A program made the translations under genes and the position numbers. Positions 48,402 to 64,000 of a stretch of DNA of 64,000 nt are shown here, piece after piece (the first letter of the stretch is position 1; each line of letters starts with the position of its first letter). Below the pieces are notes generated by a model. The model was not told where the DNA came from, made no database searches, and worked only from the letters and a program-made list of their open reading frames with translations. Source of the DNA: Lithospermum erythrorhizon (lineage: Eukaryota > Streptophyta > Magnoliopsida > Boraginales > Boraginaceae); the NCBI GenBank assembly GCA_019722365.1, contig JADFUC010001683.1, forward strand, positions 744,001-808,000, in the 5' to 3' direction.

Positions 48402-49552
48402 CCACAAAAGAAATCGTAAGCCTTCGGATTTATGTAAGCATTCTAAGCAAATAATTGTGGATACTTGTATCAGAATTTGTGTTAATGTAGTATATTGTAT
48501 AACAGACATAAGCATTTAGAATGTTTGTCTATGTGCATTATCATATTGTAGAATATATGTATGATGTATAATTAGTCTTGGAGGTCCCCAGACATTGTAC
48601 CTTTGTCTGCCTAATTTCCTAGTTCTTGCAAGTTTCCATCAAGTAATTTGATGTCCAGACATAAACAAGGTTGATGGTTAAGGCCTCTACAAAAACTCCT
48701 TCCCTGTATAGGTGTGCATACGTCAGACCGACATTTCAGTCATTTTTTCGATTCTTAAATTAGTGACATGATTTCGAATTATGTAACAGACGATCCAAAG
48801 TCCGAATCCATCACTCTCGAGACAAGTTAGTGTTTCTGAATTTCATGGTCAATGTAATTCTTCACCATGCAAGGTTCATAAATTCTGAGACATGGAATGG
48901 ACTGCATATATTACATCATATGCTATGTTCATTTACTGAACTTTTGGCAAAAATGCAATATAAGTGATAGAGGAGAAGTTGATAACATCGAATTGGCCTA
49001 ATAGTTACAAAGTTCTCAAAATTTAAAGATTTGGGTTCGATTCTCGGCATGTAAGGAGACAAGGGATTTTTATTTTTTGAAAAAAAATTGAAAGGGAAGT
49101 ATCAATAAACAAAAAACTCAAGTAAGATGAAAATTCCTCAAAGGGAAACACCTATCAATTTTGATTATATTAAAACAAATTATAATAAAATAATATCATG
49201 ATTTTTTTATAATATCGATTATATAATTATTAATTAATGAATATCTTTTACTTGTCATTAATTAAAATGAATTGAAGGGATATATTTTATCCTCATAGTG
49301 GCAATATTCCCTTCATTACATCCATTGATGATACTATGATCACTTGAAATACCTATGAATCTGCTTAGCCATCAAAACTCAAAAGGATTTTAGTCTATAG
49401 TAGTCTCTCACACAATTTCCAAACACCAAGAAACCCAAAACAAAGAAACTCAAGAGAGAAAGAAAAAGAGAAAGGAATAATTTATTCATCTTTTGTTTTT
49501 CTCTGTTTGGTGTTCTGTTTGATCTCAATACATAATAACATAAAAGGGAGAT
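48402..49552. other. Intergenic region, receptor to ARF-GAP
   Basis: AT-rich. Holds the receptor 3' UTR, a tRNA-like SINE head at about 48985-49050, and the ARF-GAP 5' UTR. No gene. Confidence 0.45.
48985..49080 (+). mobile_element. tRNA-derived SINE-like sequence
   Basis: ttggcctaatagttacaaag resembles a pol III box A, and ggttcgattctcgg about 30 bases later matches box B. A T/A-rich tail follows. Spacing fits a tRNA-derived SINE head. Confidence 0.45.
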
Positions 49553-52585
<3,033 letters not shown>

Positions 52586-52602
52586 GACACCGATTTCCAG
52601 AT

Positions 52603-52895
52603 CAGGGGCGGACCTAGGGTGGGGGCAGCTGGGGCAATGGCCCCCCCTGAGTTTTTGAAATTCTTTATATAGTATACACATATGACTTAGAACAAATGTC
52701 ATAATAGTTGAGTTGGCCCCCTCCTTCCTTATTCACCATGAGAGTGTAGGTTCAATTCTAGGCTTCTAGCCCATGCCACTTTTTTTAATTTCATTTTTAT
52801 CTTTAGTTCTCCACTTTGGCTTATTAAGTATTAACTAATACAATTTTATTTCATTTGTTTGGCCCCCTTGCTTTTTTGTTCTGGTTCCGCCTCTG
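52603..52895. mobile_element. hAT-type MITE, 293 bp
   Basis: Begins CAGGGGCGGACC and ends GGTTCCGCCTCTG, whose ends are inverted (CAGGGGCGGA versus CAGAGGCGGA). The 8-base target duplication TTCCAGAT is exact at 52595-52602 and 52896-52903. Eight-base duplications and CAGGGGCGGA ends are typical of plant hAT MITEs. It lies just downstream of the last ARF-GAP coding codons, so in the 3' intron or UTR. Confidence 0.85.
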
Positions 52896-52903
52896 TTCCA
52901 GAT

Positions 52904-55705
52904 GAAGTTTGACGAATTTATATGGTAGTAATAGTTGCTTGAGTCTGCATGTAGACTGACTACGTAGTATATTATTTCAATCCATTTTAATCATCTTTGA
53001 CACTCATAAATTTTTCATGCACATTGAGGAAGCTAGAAAAAAACCTTTTCCAGTTATAAAGGAGAAATTCTCCCCGCGGCTTCCCTCTCCCGTGAAGTTA
53101 CCCCTCCCCCATCCATTTATATATCTAACAATAGCTTTTTTTTCTTCTCACTGCAATTCCAGTCACACAATCTTATTGCAGGACTTCGAGGTACATAAGT
53201 ACCAACGATTGTAATCGTGACATATGGTCATTGACTCATTGTAAGTATTACTAGGTCTAGCATCTAGGAAGCAACAAAAGGAAGTTCGTGCTACATTAAC
53301 AAGGTATTATATGTAGTACATTATACATATTACTCCGTATTTCATACATGGATTAATTCATATTTGAGCCAAGTTACCCCTCCAAACTCCTAAGTCCACT
53401 ATCGTATACATGATAGATGTGATCAAGGGAACCCTTTCCCCTTCCCCATTTACTGTCATTGTTCTTGTGATGTATCCGTGCATATTGTTTCTTCTGAAGT
53501 ATAACGAGTCTTAATTGCAGAGGTGGTTTCGCGGCTAGGATTCACACATTTTCGGCTTGAGGGGGGTGGAGGCTTCATGAATGTTTTGATAAAAAGAGAG
53601 TCATCCTCTGTATATTTTGTTTTGCAGTGATTGAAATCCCATCTAAGATCTCAACTTTAGCTGTTGTATGCTTCATGTTGTATAATTCTAATGCACCCCT
53701 TGTTCCATTTTATACGTTTCTCTATTCTATGTTTTGTAGATGATATGTATAAGGCAAATGCTTGTTACTCGTTTAAAGAAGTCGACTTGATTGCTTACTC
53801 AAGCATTTGCCCATCTCCAATAACTCAATTCTAAAGCTAGACTTGATGGTTAAACTGAATTTCAAACCTTAATTTTAAATTCGATCGGTTTGTACACATA
53901 GATTCGACACAACAAATTTATGCATACTTGTTGAACTGATTAATTAATTATGTATACTAATAATATGTTGGTGTTGAGTTTGAGAAGGCGTTTTTGAGTG
54001 TTTGAAGGTGCGGATCGAGGCCTGTCGAGGCGCGAATGCGATAGAGTCTCGATCCAAAATGGAGAATTAGGAGTACGTATGGAACCGCCGAGACCACGAG
54101 GTCGATGGGGAATGCCGATGCGATATGTTTCACGATGCATTGTATAGTGATCGAGGCACTCTTCGAGAAGGCGTCGAGGCAGATAAATCGGCAAAGGGTC
54201 TACGATGGAATCTCTGATCGCATTTATTTTATTATCCAAAATATTACAATTTACCGAAAATTAAACTTTTGTTCGATTGATAGAGTTGTTACCTGCTTGA
54301 TTAGTATCGTTGTATATCGTTTTAAAATTTAAATACAGTGGTTAGATTTGTGGGTAGAATATTAAATTATAAAGTATTCTTTCGATTGGAGAAGGCTTAG
54401 TTTGATAGAACTTTTATAGCAATCTTTTGAGGATTCTTTCTAGTTGATTTATCTCTGACAACAATAAGAATTACGTTGAGGGAGCACGTATATAAAGATG
54501 CAGTGTTATTTACGGTAGTTTCAATTATTAATGCGATTCAGTTATATTGAGATATTAGACTTCGTATGATTGAGGTGTTGATATATACGTTTAGTTATAT
54601 ACGTGTTTAATTCCCATCCGTTAGAGCATTGATATAAATATTAATGCTTCCATATAACACAAAAGATTTGTCGTATTTTGTCTTTTTGATAGTTGTAGTT
54701 TATAAATTTTGACCTTAAATATTTTTGTTTGTAGTATATAATATTTGATGAAAACTATATAAACGAAAAAAATATTTCAAATTAACTACATTGACCATAT
54801 TTTTTATTAAATGTACTCTGATCTGAATAAAATATATTTTAAGGTCTTGAGAAGTTTAAAAGTATTATCAAAAAATCGAAATGTGAAATATTTTTGAACA
54901 AGGGAGTATTACCAAGTATATATTAACATATAAAAAATCGATTTTTTTTAACGAAAAGACTCATAGTAAGTCAATATTGAGCGGTACCCAACATGAAGTG
55001 TTATTGGTAGGAGAGCGAAACTTAGCCGATATCACGAAAAAACAGGGCCGTCTCTTTCAAAATGCGTTCGTCGGAATATAGTTTTGGTATATGACAAAAA
55101 TACCTTATTGTGGAACGAAATACCCGAAATCGGATGAATCTGAAAAATCGAGCAGAAATATCAACATGATTTGAAATACTAAAAAAAATTATCTGTAAAT
55201 TAAAAGCGGATGAAATATCAGCCGATAAGTATGCATGCAATACGTCCCGATTAGGCAGTATCTAAAATCATGGTAGAAATATTGATTTTTTATCTCCATG
55301 GGCACGGTCAGGACCGAGAAAGACAAGATCACTTATACACCCGGTAAGCTATCCGTCTCATCCCGATCCAATTCGACCGAAGTATCCAAAATCACGACTG
55401 AAGTAATTTTTTTAATGCAATAAAATCGGGCCAAAGCAGGGATGAGTATCGCGATAAACTCACCGTGCGGTCAGATAATTTTTAACCGTCTGCGACACAA
55501 CCATCACGGATAACAAATTAGGGTCACTTTTCGGTGGAATTTCTTAGCCGATATCGGGAACGGACCAATACAACACTAGTAGTTGGGTTGACTGCACAAA
55601 TAAACTCACACGATAAGTTTGGATCGAATAAGTATCAAACGGAATTCAAGCCATACGGATAAGGGAGCACAAAATTGCCGCCAAAGTAAAAACCAAAAAA
55701 CACAA
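52904..55705. other. Intergenic region, ARF-GAP to BIN4
   Basis: Contains likely ARF-GAP 3' UTR exons (acceptors at about 53182 and 53520). 53990-54200 is a GC-richer block with a 99-codon minus-strand open frame lacking any known domain. The rest is AT-rich DNA with no gene recognised. The BIN4 5' UTR should lie just before 55706. Confidence 0.4.
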
Positions 55706-58700
55706 ATGGCGACACGAGGCGGCGGCGGTGGGAAAAAAGCATCGAACTCCGCGGCGGCGCCGCCGAACCCAGAGATGGAAGAGAGGCGAAGACTGAAAAA
55801 ATTGGCCTTAAACAACAACATAATTTCCAACACTAAGGCGGAGTCGTCATTGACATTAAACCCATCGAAAACAGTGATGAAACATCATGGTAAAGACATA
55901 TTAAGGAAATCTCAAAGGAAGAATCGCTTTTTGTTCTCGTTTCCCGGGCTTATCGGGCCCCTTAATGGAGGCAAAATCGGGGAGCTTATTAATCTCGGCT
56001 CTAAAAACCCTATTCTCTATCTCGATTTCCCCCAGGTAATCAATACTTTATTACTCCTCGTTTTTTTATTTGTCGTTTTCATATATGGAGTGAAACTTCC
56101 AACATTAATTACTAATGAATTATTATTCTAATAAATATAAAATTTACACTATGTTAAAATGTTTTAGTACTACCTCCGTCCCAAAAGGATTGTCCAGTTT
56201 CGAATTCGATTGTGATTTGTTAAATTTTGGCAATCTTTTATAAACATGTCTGGTTTATTGTCGATTTCCTCAGGTAATAATACTTTATGAAAATGTTTTA
56301 TTAGCTCCTAATAATAGTGCCACACTATATGTTGCATTTAGTTAAGATTGTTAGCGGAGCAATATTAGATTTCTGGAGCTTCACTATGGACAGCTGAATG
56401 CCATTCACAACTATGATTTTACTACTCGATCGATTAAGGATACCTAAATTTATTTGATTTTGACCATTTAAAACCAAGTTGGAGAATCTTTTTGGGATGG
56501 AGTAAATATTACTTAATTTTGTGGTTAGTATATTATTGTTTATGATGATCTACTTGAACGGAATGTGATTATCTAATTGGATATTATATCAGTAAGGTTG
56601 ATGGGATACTGTGATCTTATCTCGTATTGTGTTGTCTTCTTTATATGTGGTGTTAGTACATTAGTATATGTAGTCTAGTGAATTTGTACTCCGCCTTCTT
56701 TTTTATCGTATCAGTGTGCAATGATTCAATATAGAAGATAAATACAAACGTTTAAGAGATGGAGACCTGAACTCCAGAAACTGCGCTCGAGTTTAAATGA
56801 CTAGAAACCCAAACCCACACTTAGATTGGAAATTTAAACATGACTAAGCTACATAAACAAGTTATCACAAGTTAATGTTATTCACGTGTTATCATCTTAC
56901 TGTTGTAAGCGATCATCAATGATTTTAGAGTTTTAGTATATTATCCCTTTTCCCTGTCTCTTTACCTAGCAAATGATTTTGACAAAACAATTTACTGTCG
57001 AGGTTCTTAATATCTCTTGAGAGGGCATTATAATTAATTTATTTGTGTAGTATTAAGATGTTCATCCCACTTTTGCCATATAGGGTGCACTTTTATTTAA
57101 AGATTACTGCAATATTTCTGATGGCCAGTCTTTTATCTGGCACAGGGCCAAATGAAGTTGTTTGGTACAATAGTTTATCCGAAGAATAGATACTTGACTC
57201 TGCAATTCTCGAGAGGTGGGAAGAATGTAATGTGTGAGGATTACTTCGACAATATGGTTCGTTGCTTGCCTGTTCATTCCATTTCTAACACATTATGTGG
57301 CAGGTTATGGTACTAAAACAGAATCTATATCTCATTTTCAGCTAATCATTGTAATTACTTGAAGGTGTGACTTCTCTTATCGTTTGCTATTTTACACTCA
57401 TGATAGCTTCAATTAAAACTACCTTCCATGCTTGTCCAGATTGTGTTCTCTGATGCCTGGTGGATTGGTAGGAAAGAGGAAAATCCTGAAGAACTCCAGC
57501 TTGAATTCCCGAAAGAGCTGAACATGGTCAGTTTGCATGTCTCTACATTCTTACTTTCTACAATGTGACAGCTTAAGACCACAAGGGAATTAGTTGTGTT
57601 CAATGGTAATCTTATTGGCATAATCTTTCAATTATGTTGAAGATTGTTTCCTTTTTCGCTTTCTCTTACAGGAAAAACATGCTGAATGTGATTTTAAAGG
57701 TGGTGCAGGAGCAGCATGTAAAGAAAATAGTGAAAAATCCAAATCCAGAATAAAGCTCACCGAACAACAGCCTCCTAAACATGAATCAAACTTAGAAGAC
57801 GACTCTTGCGATAGTCTTCAATACTCAAACGAAACAATGGACGTAGATCGAACACCAAAACGTCATTCCGCAAGGACTGCGGGAAAAACATTCAGGTAAC
57901 TAGTTTTACTTTCAGTACACATGATGTAGTTTTTCTTGCTATATTTCTCATTAAATGATAAGAACAACAATAATAGTGATAATAATAATAGTAATAATAC
58001 TATTAATAATAGTACCAATAGGTAGTAATAATACTATTAAGTGATTTTGAAACGGTTAACCTATATCATTCAGGTTTGCCGAAGGTTCATCTGGAGATGA
58101 TTTTATCTACAATGACATTGACATGTCTGAAGAGGAGGATGAGAAAGTGGATGTCAAACATCCAATCAGCGGTCTGGATTTCACTAGTATCTTCTTTTTA
58201 CTTATGGCATAAACTTTTTGGTTTAACTTGCTTCCACATATTAGTCCTTTCTTAAATATTTAACAAATTTACCAGCTGTCATTAGAATGTTATTAGGGAA
58301 GAATCTAACTGGACAACTAATTCCTGTTTCTTACAATCTTGTTCAGATTTCTCTCCGGTGTCATTGACATGGATTTATTCTTTAAATTATTGAAATACAA
58401 ATTTTTGGAGATATCACCTGTTTTTTACTGAACTTTTTAAACTTTTAAATTTAATTCTCTGCATTCTAGTCAGAATTGCATGTTGTTTATATTGTCTTGC
58501 GTCTTTTTCCCTTCTTATGGTAGTTTCCTTGATACATCAAATGGGCAGACCTTTCTCGAAAAATAGCTGACATCGATGAAGGGGATCCATCAAAACCTGC
58601 ATTCTCAAAGCAAGCTCAAAAAACCACTAAATCTATATTGAAAGCTAAGGGTGTCTCAAACAGTAATCGTGGTCCTCTAGTACAAGCCACCATATCTACA

Positions 58701-61123
58701 TTATTTAAGAAAGTGGAGAACAAGGTATTTCTCATTATCTTGTAGGTTTTGACAAAAAAAATTAAAAAAAAACAACTTTCAAACTTTGTGGCAAACTCTA
58801 ATCAAGAGTGACTTTCATATGTTCATTCTCATCAAGTATGAGTTGTATACATGACTCATTCGTTTATATTGAACATTATAAAATTAGACCATTGGTTAAA
58901 TATTCTGTGAACTTTATTTTTCTATATCTGCCGTGCGACCCTTTGGCGGGTTCCTCTTAAGTCAACTTATCCTATAGGTGTGGTTGATATTTTAGTTTCT
59001 TTTCTCCAATCTTTAATTATTTGAGTAACTTGATCTTTCAGTAAATTATTTTTGTAGATTTATATGGCCTCTTACTCCCTCCAATTCAAAACTTAAGACT
59101 TTTTCGTTTTTCCGTGTCCAACTTTAACCATCAATAACTAATTATATACATGATGAAAAATTGTAAAAATTTACTTTTATGAAAATATATTTAATGGCAA
59201 ATTTATTGATATCAATTTTATATTTTTTGAATAAAAGAATTAAGAAATAATTGATGGTCAATGTTGGGCAAGCAAAAATGAAAACGTCCTATAATATGAA
59301 TTGGATGTAGTATTTATTTGTAAGAGGTGGGACTAAAGACTTCAACCAGATTTTTGTTTAATTGAAGCAATTCCACATTTTTTGCAGGTAGGGGAGACCA
59401 TTGAAAAGGGATCTTCAGCTGAGGGAAAAAGAACTGGTTAGTTTTATCTCTCGTTTACAGTTGTCTGGTTTGTCTTAATAAGCTGCTGTACTATTGTTGT
59501 ATTTTGGCATTTGGATATATGCCAATATCATTGTACAAAACAATACAAGTTCCTGATTAGATGTGATCGTTACTATCTATTTCTCAGTTTACTTGAATTT
59601 TTCTTGTTCGGGGTCTTACTATACAGTATACACACATTTTTCACTTTTTTATTTCTACTACCTCCATCCCTAAAAGATTGTCTAGTTCCTTTTTCAACGG
59701 TCAATATTGACAAACTTTGTTGTATCAATTGACATACACAACTTTTATTCGACTCAAAATTAACATGTTAATAGTTAAGTGTTTTGAAAATTCTATATTT
59801 TGATATATTTCTTACAAAAATATATGCAACCTGTAACAAATATTTGAGTTTAAAAATTAAAAAGTCAACCATCAAAATTCATAACTGGAAAATCTTTCAG
59901 GGATGGAGGGAGTATATTATATCATAGATTGCCTGGTGAGTTTTAGAAGTCTCCTCTTTTTCCTGGTAAACTATCCGTAATAAGTAATTGCCATATAATT
60001 TGGTCCATACACGGCTAAATGCTATTTTTCTCGATCTGAAGTCTGAACTTTAATCAACTGCAGTAAAGAGTTGACAGATTAATTCTTGTCCTAAATCCTA
60101 ATATTGCTCAAGTTGGAAACTCAGATTTCCATCTGAACTGGACATCTCAACATGATTTGAATCTCCAGCCTTTACACTAACATTGAATGACTTGTCTAAA
60201 TTTAAATCTATTTTGTAAGTTCATTGGGTTTAATCTTGTTTTCAATCATATAGGCAGGAAGACTACGAGACAGGAGGGAGAGACTGAGGTATGGCATTTA
60301 TAATAAAATATCATGTTTCTAGTTGTCATGTTCAACTAATAACTTGTACAGCATATATATATTTTCGGTTTTGCCTCATGAGAGACTGGTCTCGGCTTTT
60401 ATAAGATTTGAGCATATTCTGAATACTACATTCTGTTACATGCAATGTGTCTGAGCTATAAACCGAAGATGATACTGAGAAAGGCTATGAATTTTGCAGA
60501 CGGAAGATGATATTGAAGAATTTTCCAGCTCCTCGCAGGTATGAATTCGGATTAACTTCTAATATGCATATGATTTCTACGAGTCTGTATTGGTTTATCA
60601 TATGCATAATTTAGACATTGAGAATTCTTAACAAAAAGAAATAAAAGAATCAGATTTGGCATCGACTATTCTCAGAATCACTAATATATATTTATCAACT
60701 ATATGAACAACAATACAAATGAACTGCATAGTAGTCTTTTGCCCCTAGCTAAAAGGTCAGGGGTTCAAGTAACTTGTGTTGTTAAATGAGGAACCCCCAT
60801 TCACCCTCTTAAAGAAACTAGGACTATATGAAGAACACCTTTTAAAGAATTTTATGTATCATTGCCAAACATAAAAGACTATTTTTTATAAAATCAATTA
60901 TCATGTAAAAATCGTTCTTCTATTTTTCCTCTTAAATTGGTTTCGAATGATCTATTAGAATTTTATCTTTAATAAATTGTTCTGCTTCTATAACTAATTT
61001 CATCAAGTATCAAACTGGCCCTTAATTAGTTTTCTCCGGCCGTCTTGCTACCTTTTAATGCTCTTTGCCCTGATTTTCATTATTCAGGACACGGATGCAA
61101 GCGACGAAGATTTTGCTGAGTGA
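55706..61123 (+). CDS. BIN4: DNA-binding protein BIN4/MIDGET (topoisomerase VI complex)
   Basis: Ten exons: 55706-56035, 57146-57256, 57440-57526, 57672-57895, 58074-58186, 58549-58724, 59388-59436, 60254-60288, 60500-60538, 61088-61123; 399 residues. The N-terminus is a basic, Ala/Gly-rich arm (MATRGGGGGKKASNSAAA). The core carries RFLFSFPGLIGPLNGGKIGE, NPILYLDFPQ|GQMKLFGTI, LQFSRGGKNVMCEDYFDNM and FSDAWWIGRKEENPEELQLE, as in Arabidopsis BIN4. A Lys/Ser/acidic tail follows, ending DASDEDFAE. BIN4 works with the SPO11-3/RHL2 and RHL1 subunits of plant topoisomerase VI in the nucleus. It is needed for endoreduplication and cell growth, and mutants are dwarfed. The joined length is divisible by three and open throughout. 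Three Stowaway MITEs and a TAA-type microsatellite lie in its introns. No defect is seen. Confidence 0.9.
56170..56502. mobile_element. Stowaway-type MITE in BIN4 intron 1
   Basis: Left end CTACCTCCGTCCCAAAAGGA, right end complement CTCCATCCCAAAAAGA. TA dinucleotides flank both ends (56168-56169 and 56503-56504). Typical Tc1/mariner Stowaway. Confidence 0.75.
57963..58040. repeat. TAA/TAG-rich microsatellite in BIN4 intron 4
   Basis: Imperfect run of taataatag-type triplets, with a taataatactattaa inverted flavour near the 3' splice side. Confidence 0.8.
59075..59310. mobile_element. Stowaway-type MITE in BIN4 intron 6
   Basis: Left end CTCCCTCCAATTCAAAACTT, right end complement CTACATCCAATTCATATTA. 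TA flanks at 59073-59074 and 59311-59312. Confidence 0.75.
59658..59912. mobile_element. Stowaway-type MITE in BIN4 intron 7
   Basis: Left end CTACCTCCATCCCTAAAAGA, right end complement CTCCCTCCATCCCTGAAAGA. TA flanks at 59656-59657 and 59913-59914. The ends are closely related to those of the MITE at 56170. Confidence 0.8.
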
Positions 61124-61585
61124 GTTGTAGATGCCATCAGAATGGTAGGTTTACAAAAATTACCACTTCAAATGATCGTTAAGTTTCTCCTTTTGGTGGA
61201 ATGGAGGGAATTCATCTCCATCGTCTATCTCTAAATCTGTCTGTATCGTCTTTATGAGTGTCATATATTGTCACGATATTAACTTAATTTAGTCAGATAG
61301 TTTACCATGATAGCTTGCCATTAGGTCTGTCCTTTTGTTATTGCTGTACCAATATTTGACAATCGCCCTACACTAACACCACCGTCACAAGTCTTAAATT
61401 TTGTTGCAACTCTAATGTATTTACATCAGACGAGTAAAGTTTTATGGATCTGCACCAGAACCGAAGATAATACTCGCATTTATAGTGGTCAGTATTACAT
61501 TTTTTTATTTGGAATGAAATGACATAAATCTATGTATACATGAATCAACATTACAATTTTTGATATGTCATAGATCTCGATGATA
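61124..61585. other. Convergent intergenic region
   Basis: About 460 bases between the stop codons of BIN4 (plus) and the ankyrin gene (minus). Must hold both 3' UTRs. No gene. Confidence 0.5.
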
Positions 61586-63759
61586 TTAGGGTACATTTTG
61601 CAAGTCTATGAAAATGTAGGCCAAACCAGACAGGATGCCAATACAAGTAAAAAAGAGGCATAGTAGTGTAGAAAAAATTGCAATAAAAAGCTTCTCCAAG
61701 AAATATTCCTCGATGAGAAAGCCCGAGTCACGATATGCCGCCCTGATGAGATAGAGAAGATAGAGTATACCAATGCAACCAATGATGCATATGGTCATTG
61801 CAATTCTTGGAGATTCGACCAACACAACGTATAACCCCGTCATAAATGTAATCGCCATTGATATCATAGCGATTACAAGGAACAGAAGGGCAGCTGCATA
61901 TCGGTTGGATATCTTTTCTTCGTCGTGCTTGTAGAGTGTAGCCGTGAAGTGGAGAAATATGGCTACACAAGAGGACATTAGTGCAACAGTATCTGCCACA
62001 ACAAATACTTTGAAAGCTGATTTACTTATTAGAACAGCCATGCCTTGATTAGGGCCATTGTCTTCATAGCCACCAGGTAAAGTGAAACCTGCTGCAAAAG
62101 TCACCGTTGCTATAAGGGTAGCTACTAATAAATGTTTCTCTGCAGTTTTTTTCATCTCTTCCAGCCTTTTGGTTTTGTTAATAACTTCCTCTTTCGAGTT
62201 TGCATTCACACGATCATCGATCATCCATGGGATCTTTTCTACTTGCCCGAACTTATTTTGAAGCTTGTTCATAATGCGGACCTAAAGATCAATTACTAAG
62301 TCAAATTATGACATAAATAATTCGCTAGCACCCATCAGATTTTACTATGTATTATTAGGTGCTCAATTGTATTGTAAGATGATGCTTATAGGGATAGAGG
62401 TCCGTGATACCTTTTTTGAGGTGAATTGCATTTCCGCCTTCTCTAACATTTCAAGTGGTGAAAAGTTTTCCTTGTTAAATGCATCGAAATACACGTTGGG
62501 GTCTTGTAGAAGTGGTTTGATTGTGTTGTAGTCTTTGGGCATGGAGGAGAGGAGAAGGTGTGAGGGAGTATTTCCATCGTTGTCCTTCATATTCAGAAGA
62601 TTGATAGCAAAAGATTGTTTCACAATGAATTTTATAGATGCAGTATGTTGACCTTTTGCAGCAAGATGCAAAATGTTTTGGCCTTTGCTAGTAATTACAT
62701 CCCAACAATCTTGACAATGTGCTAAAATCTCTTTAATCACCTTTTTGTGTCCTTTGCTAGCTGCTATATGAAGCGGTGTCATGCGATCATGCTTGTCTTC
62801 TGCAGCTGTTATGTATGCCATGGATTGATCACCTCGTAACAAGTCATCAACCGCTTTATCATTGTCGAAATATGCAGCAAAATGGAGAGCAGTGAATCCT
62901 TGTTCGTCCTGTTTTTTAACATCGATTCGAGTTTTACTGCGTATCTCACTAATCCATTCTGAATAGAGAGGAAAAAATGATTCAAAATGTTAGTTACTTC
63001 AATGTTAATATATCTGAATCACTGTTCATGTCGATTGTGATAATAAATTAATCATATTTAAATAATTAACTTACGTGATGTCTGTTTCCGTCTTGCTGCA
63101 GCATGTAAAACCGTCTCGCCATGAGGCCCTTCAATACCAGGTGACTTGCAAAATCGCAAAATGGCTTCCAAAGTAGGACCATATAAGCTAGTTTGATAAG
63201 AGTGTTTAAAATAGGAGTAAAATCCTCGGATGAAAAAGTCTTCCTCTCTTATACGTTTCTCTAAGGCTATGTACAATGGTGTTTTACCCATGTTGTTGGG
63301 CAAATGTTGATAATTAGGATCCGCCTTCACCAACAATTTCACAATCTCCTCATCCTTATTGTTCACTGCCTCGTGCAGAGGCGTGTCTCCATATTTATTC
63401 GCGATTCTAGCCATTCGCGAAGTAAGTGACACGCCTCCATTGCCATCTTCAAGGTCAGGTGAAAGAGCCTGCGCAATGGTGAGCAGCTCTTGCACAATAC
63501 GTTTACGACGATTCCTCGAAGCAATGTAGAGGGCGGTTTCGCACTCTACATTCTGCTTAATCAGCAAGGATTCCTGCAAACGGGAATCCTGACCCGAGAG
63601 GACCTCTCGGATCGCGTCCTCCGAATCACTAAATTGGGCTATGACGTGAAGCACGGTATGTTTTGCTGGAAGTGACACTCGATTTAATAACTGCTCCTTG
63701 TCTCTCATGAGGACCTTCATGTTACCATTGGTTGATTCTGTATACGAATAAGGATCCAT
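61586..63759 (-). CDS. Ankyrin repeat protein with PGG domain (ACD6/ITN1-like)
   Basis: Three exons on the minus strand, 63759-63075, 62958-62411 and 62281-61586, encode 642 residues. The N-terminal 400 residues hold about eight ankyrin repeats (TVLHVIAQFSD, TALYIASRN, NKYGDTPLHEAVNN, GKTPLYIALEK, GETVLHAAARR, FTALHFAAYF, MTPLHIAASKGHKKVIKEIL, NILHLAAKG, GNTPSHLLL). The last exon holds the PGG domain (HLLVATLIATVTFAAGF, then TLPGGY) and four membrane helices. This is the plant ACD6/ITN1 class of membrane proteins, linked in Arabidopsis to salicylate-dependent defence and to salt or ROS responses; which member this is cannot be told. No signal peptide. The frame is open throughout, so the gene looks intact. 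A TATA box lies just upstream. Confidence 0.88.
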
Positions 63760-63810
63760 ATTATTAAATTGGTCGAGTAGATGCTTGGAATTGTTATTTA
63801 ATTATCTCCT

Positions 63811-63822
63811 ATTTATACCCAC
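63811..63822 (-). promoter_or_regulatory. TATA box of the ankyrin-PGG gene
   Basis: The minus strand reads gtataaataggag, a good TATA box, about 55 bases upstream of the start at 63759. The 5' UTR would be short (20-30 bases). Confidence 0.6.
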
Positions 63823-64000
63823 AGTTTTAATATACTCTATCATCGAATTCCAGTTTTCCACAAAGAAAGCCAATTCTATCCTACAAGACATATATACTAT
63901 TATACGTACGCCTTGTCTCAGGTAAATTATTTTATTATTTTATAATAAAATTATAATGAATTTTTTTTTTAAACCCCAAGTTAAATAAGCATTTAAAGTT

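Noticed and set aside
53940..54239. 99-codon minus-strand open frame in a GC-richer block
   Set aside because: No domain, and no start or splice context. It could be a retroelement scrap, but nothing proves it.

Overview
The window is nuclear DNA of a flowering plant, almost certainly a eudicot. Protein-coding genes have many short introns with GT/AG borders, AT-rich intergenic DNA, and dense LTR, CACTA, hAT, Stowaway and SINE debris. An asterid such as a Lamiales species would fit, but nothing in the sequence proves that. All functional calls rest on reading the sequence; no database search was run.

Layout. 1-1068: left edge, with the first exon of a GH79 heparanase-like gene (minus strand) that runs off or breaks at the edge. 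1585-17243: one old Ty3/gypsy (Tat/Ogre-like) element with degenerate LTRs, a decayed gag and two tandem-repeat blocks. Its 3' LTR is split by an 8.8 kb CACTA transposon (7729-16529) full of AT-rich subterminal-type repeats, and that CACTA itself holds an LTR-like insertion. 18391-28660: genic block with OS9 (ERAD lectin, plus), a SAM-domain protein (plus), a nodulin-like/NFD4-type MFS gene that appears broken (minus), and a serine-rich small protein (minus). 30500-40612: GC-richer retrotransposon graveyard with a deleted Tat-type gag-pol, a tandem-repeat 3' region, possible antisense ORFs, and the start of a second copy of the same family. 42438-42954: a three-exon gene for a small secreted peptide whose last 13 residues look like the sulfated-tyrosine RGF/GOLVEN hormone family. 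44010-44435: copia 3' end plus a short LTR. 45411-63759: second genic block with a MOL1-type LRR receptor pseudokinase (plus), an AGD15-type ARF-GAP (plus), the topoisomerase VI partner BIN4/MIDGET (plus, three Stowaway MITEs in its introns), and an ankyrin-PGG membrane protein (minus).

The genes form no operon or evident pathway cluster. Several touch related themes: ER quality control (OS9), endosomal traffic (ARF-GAP), peptide and receptor signalling in meristem or cambium (RGF-like peptide, MOL1-like receptor), and endoreduplication (BIN4). This is gene-island chance as far as the sequence shows.

Exon borders were placed by hand from reading frame, family similarity and GT/AG sites. For OS9, BIN4, the peptide gene, the receptor and the ankyrin gene, the joined exons keep an open frame from ATG to stop and give a total length divisible by three. 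I found no wholly new system. The best leads are the divergent RGF-like peptide, the MFS gene missing an exon, the nested LTR/CACTA structure with its long AT-rich arrays, the 16-bp perfect hairpin at a copia end, and the ARF-GAP whose last splice would create a stop codon.
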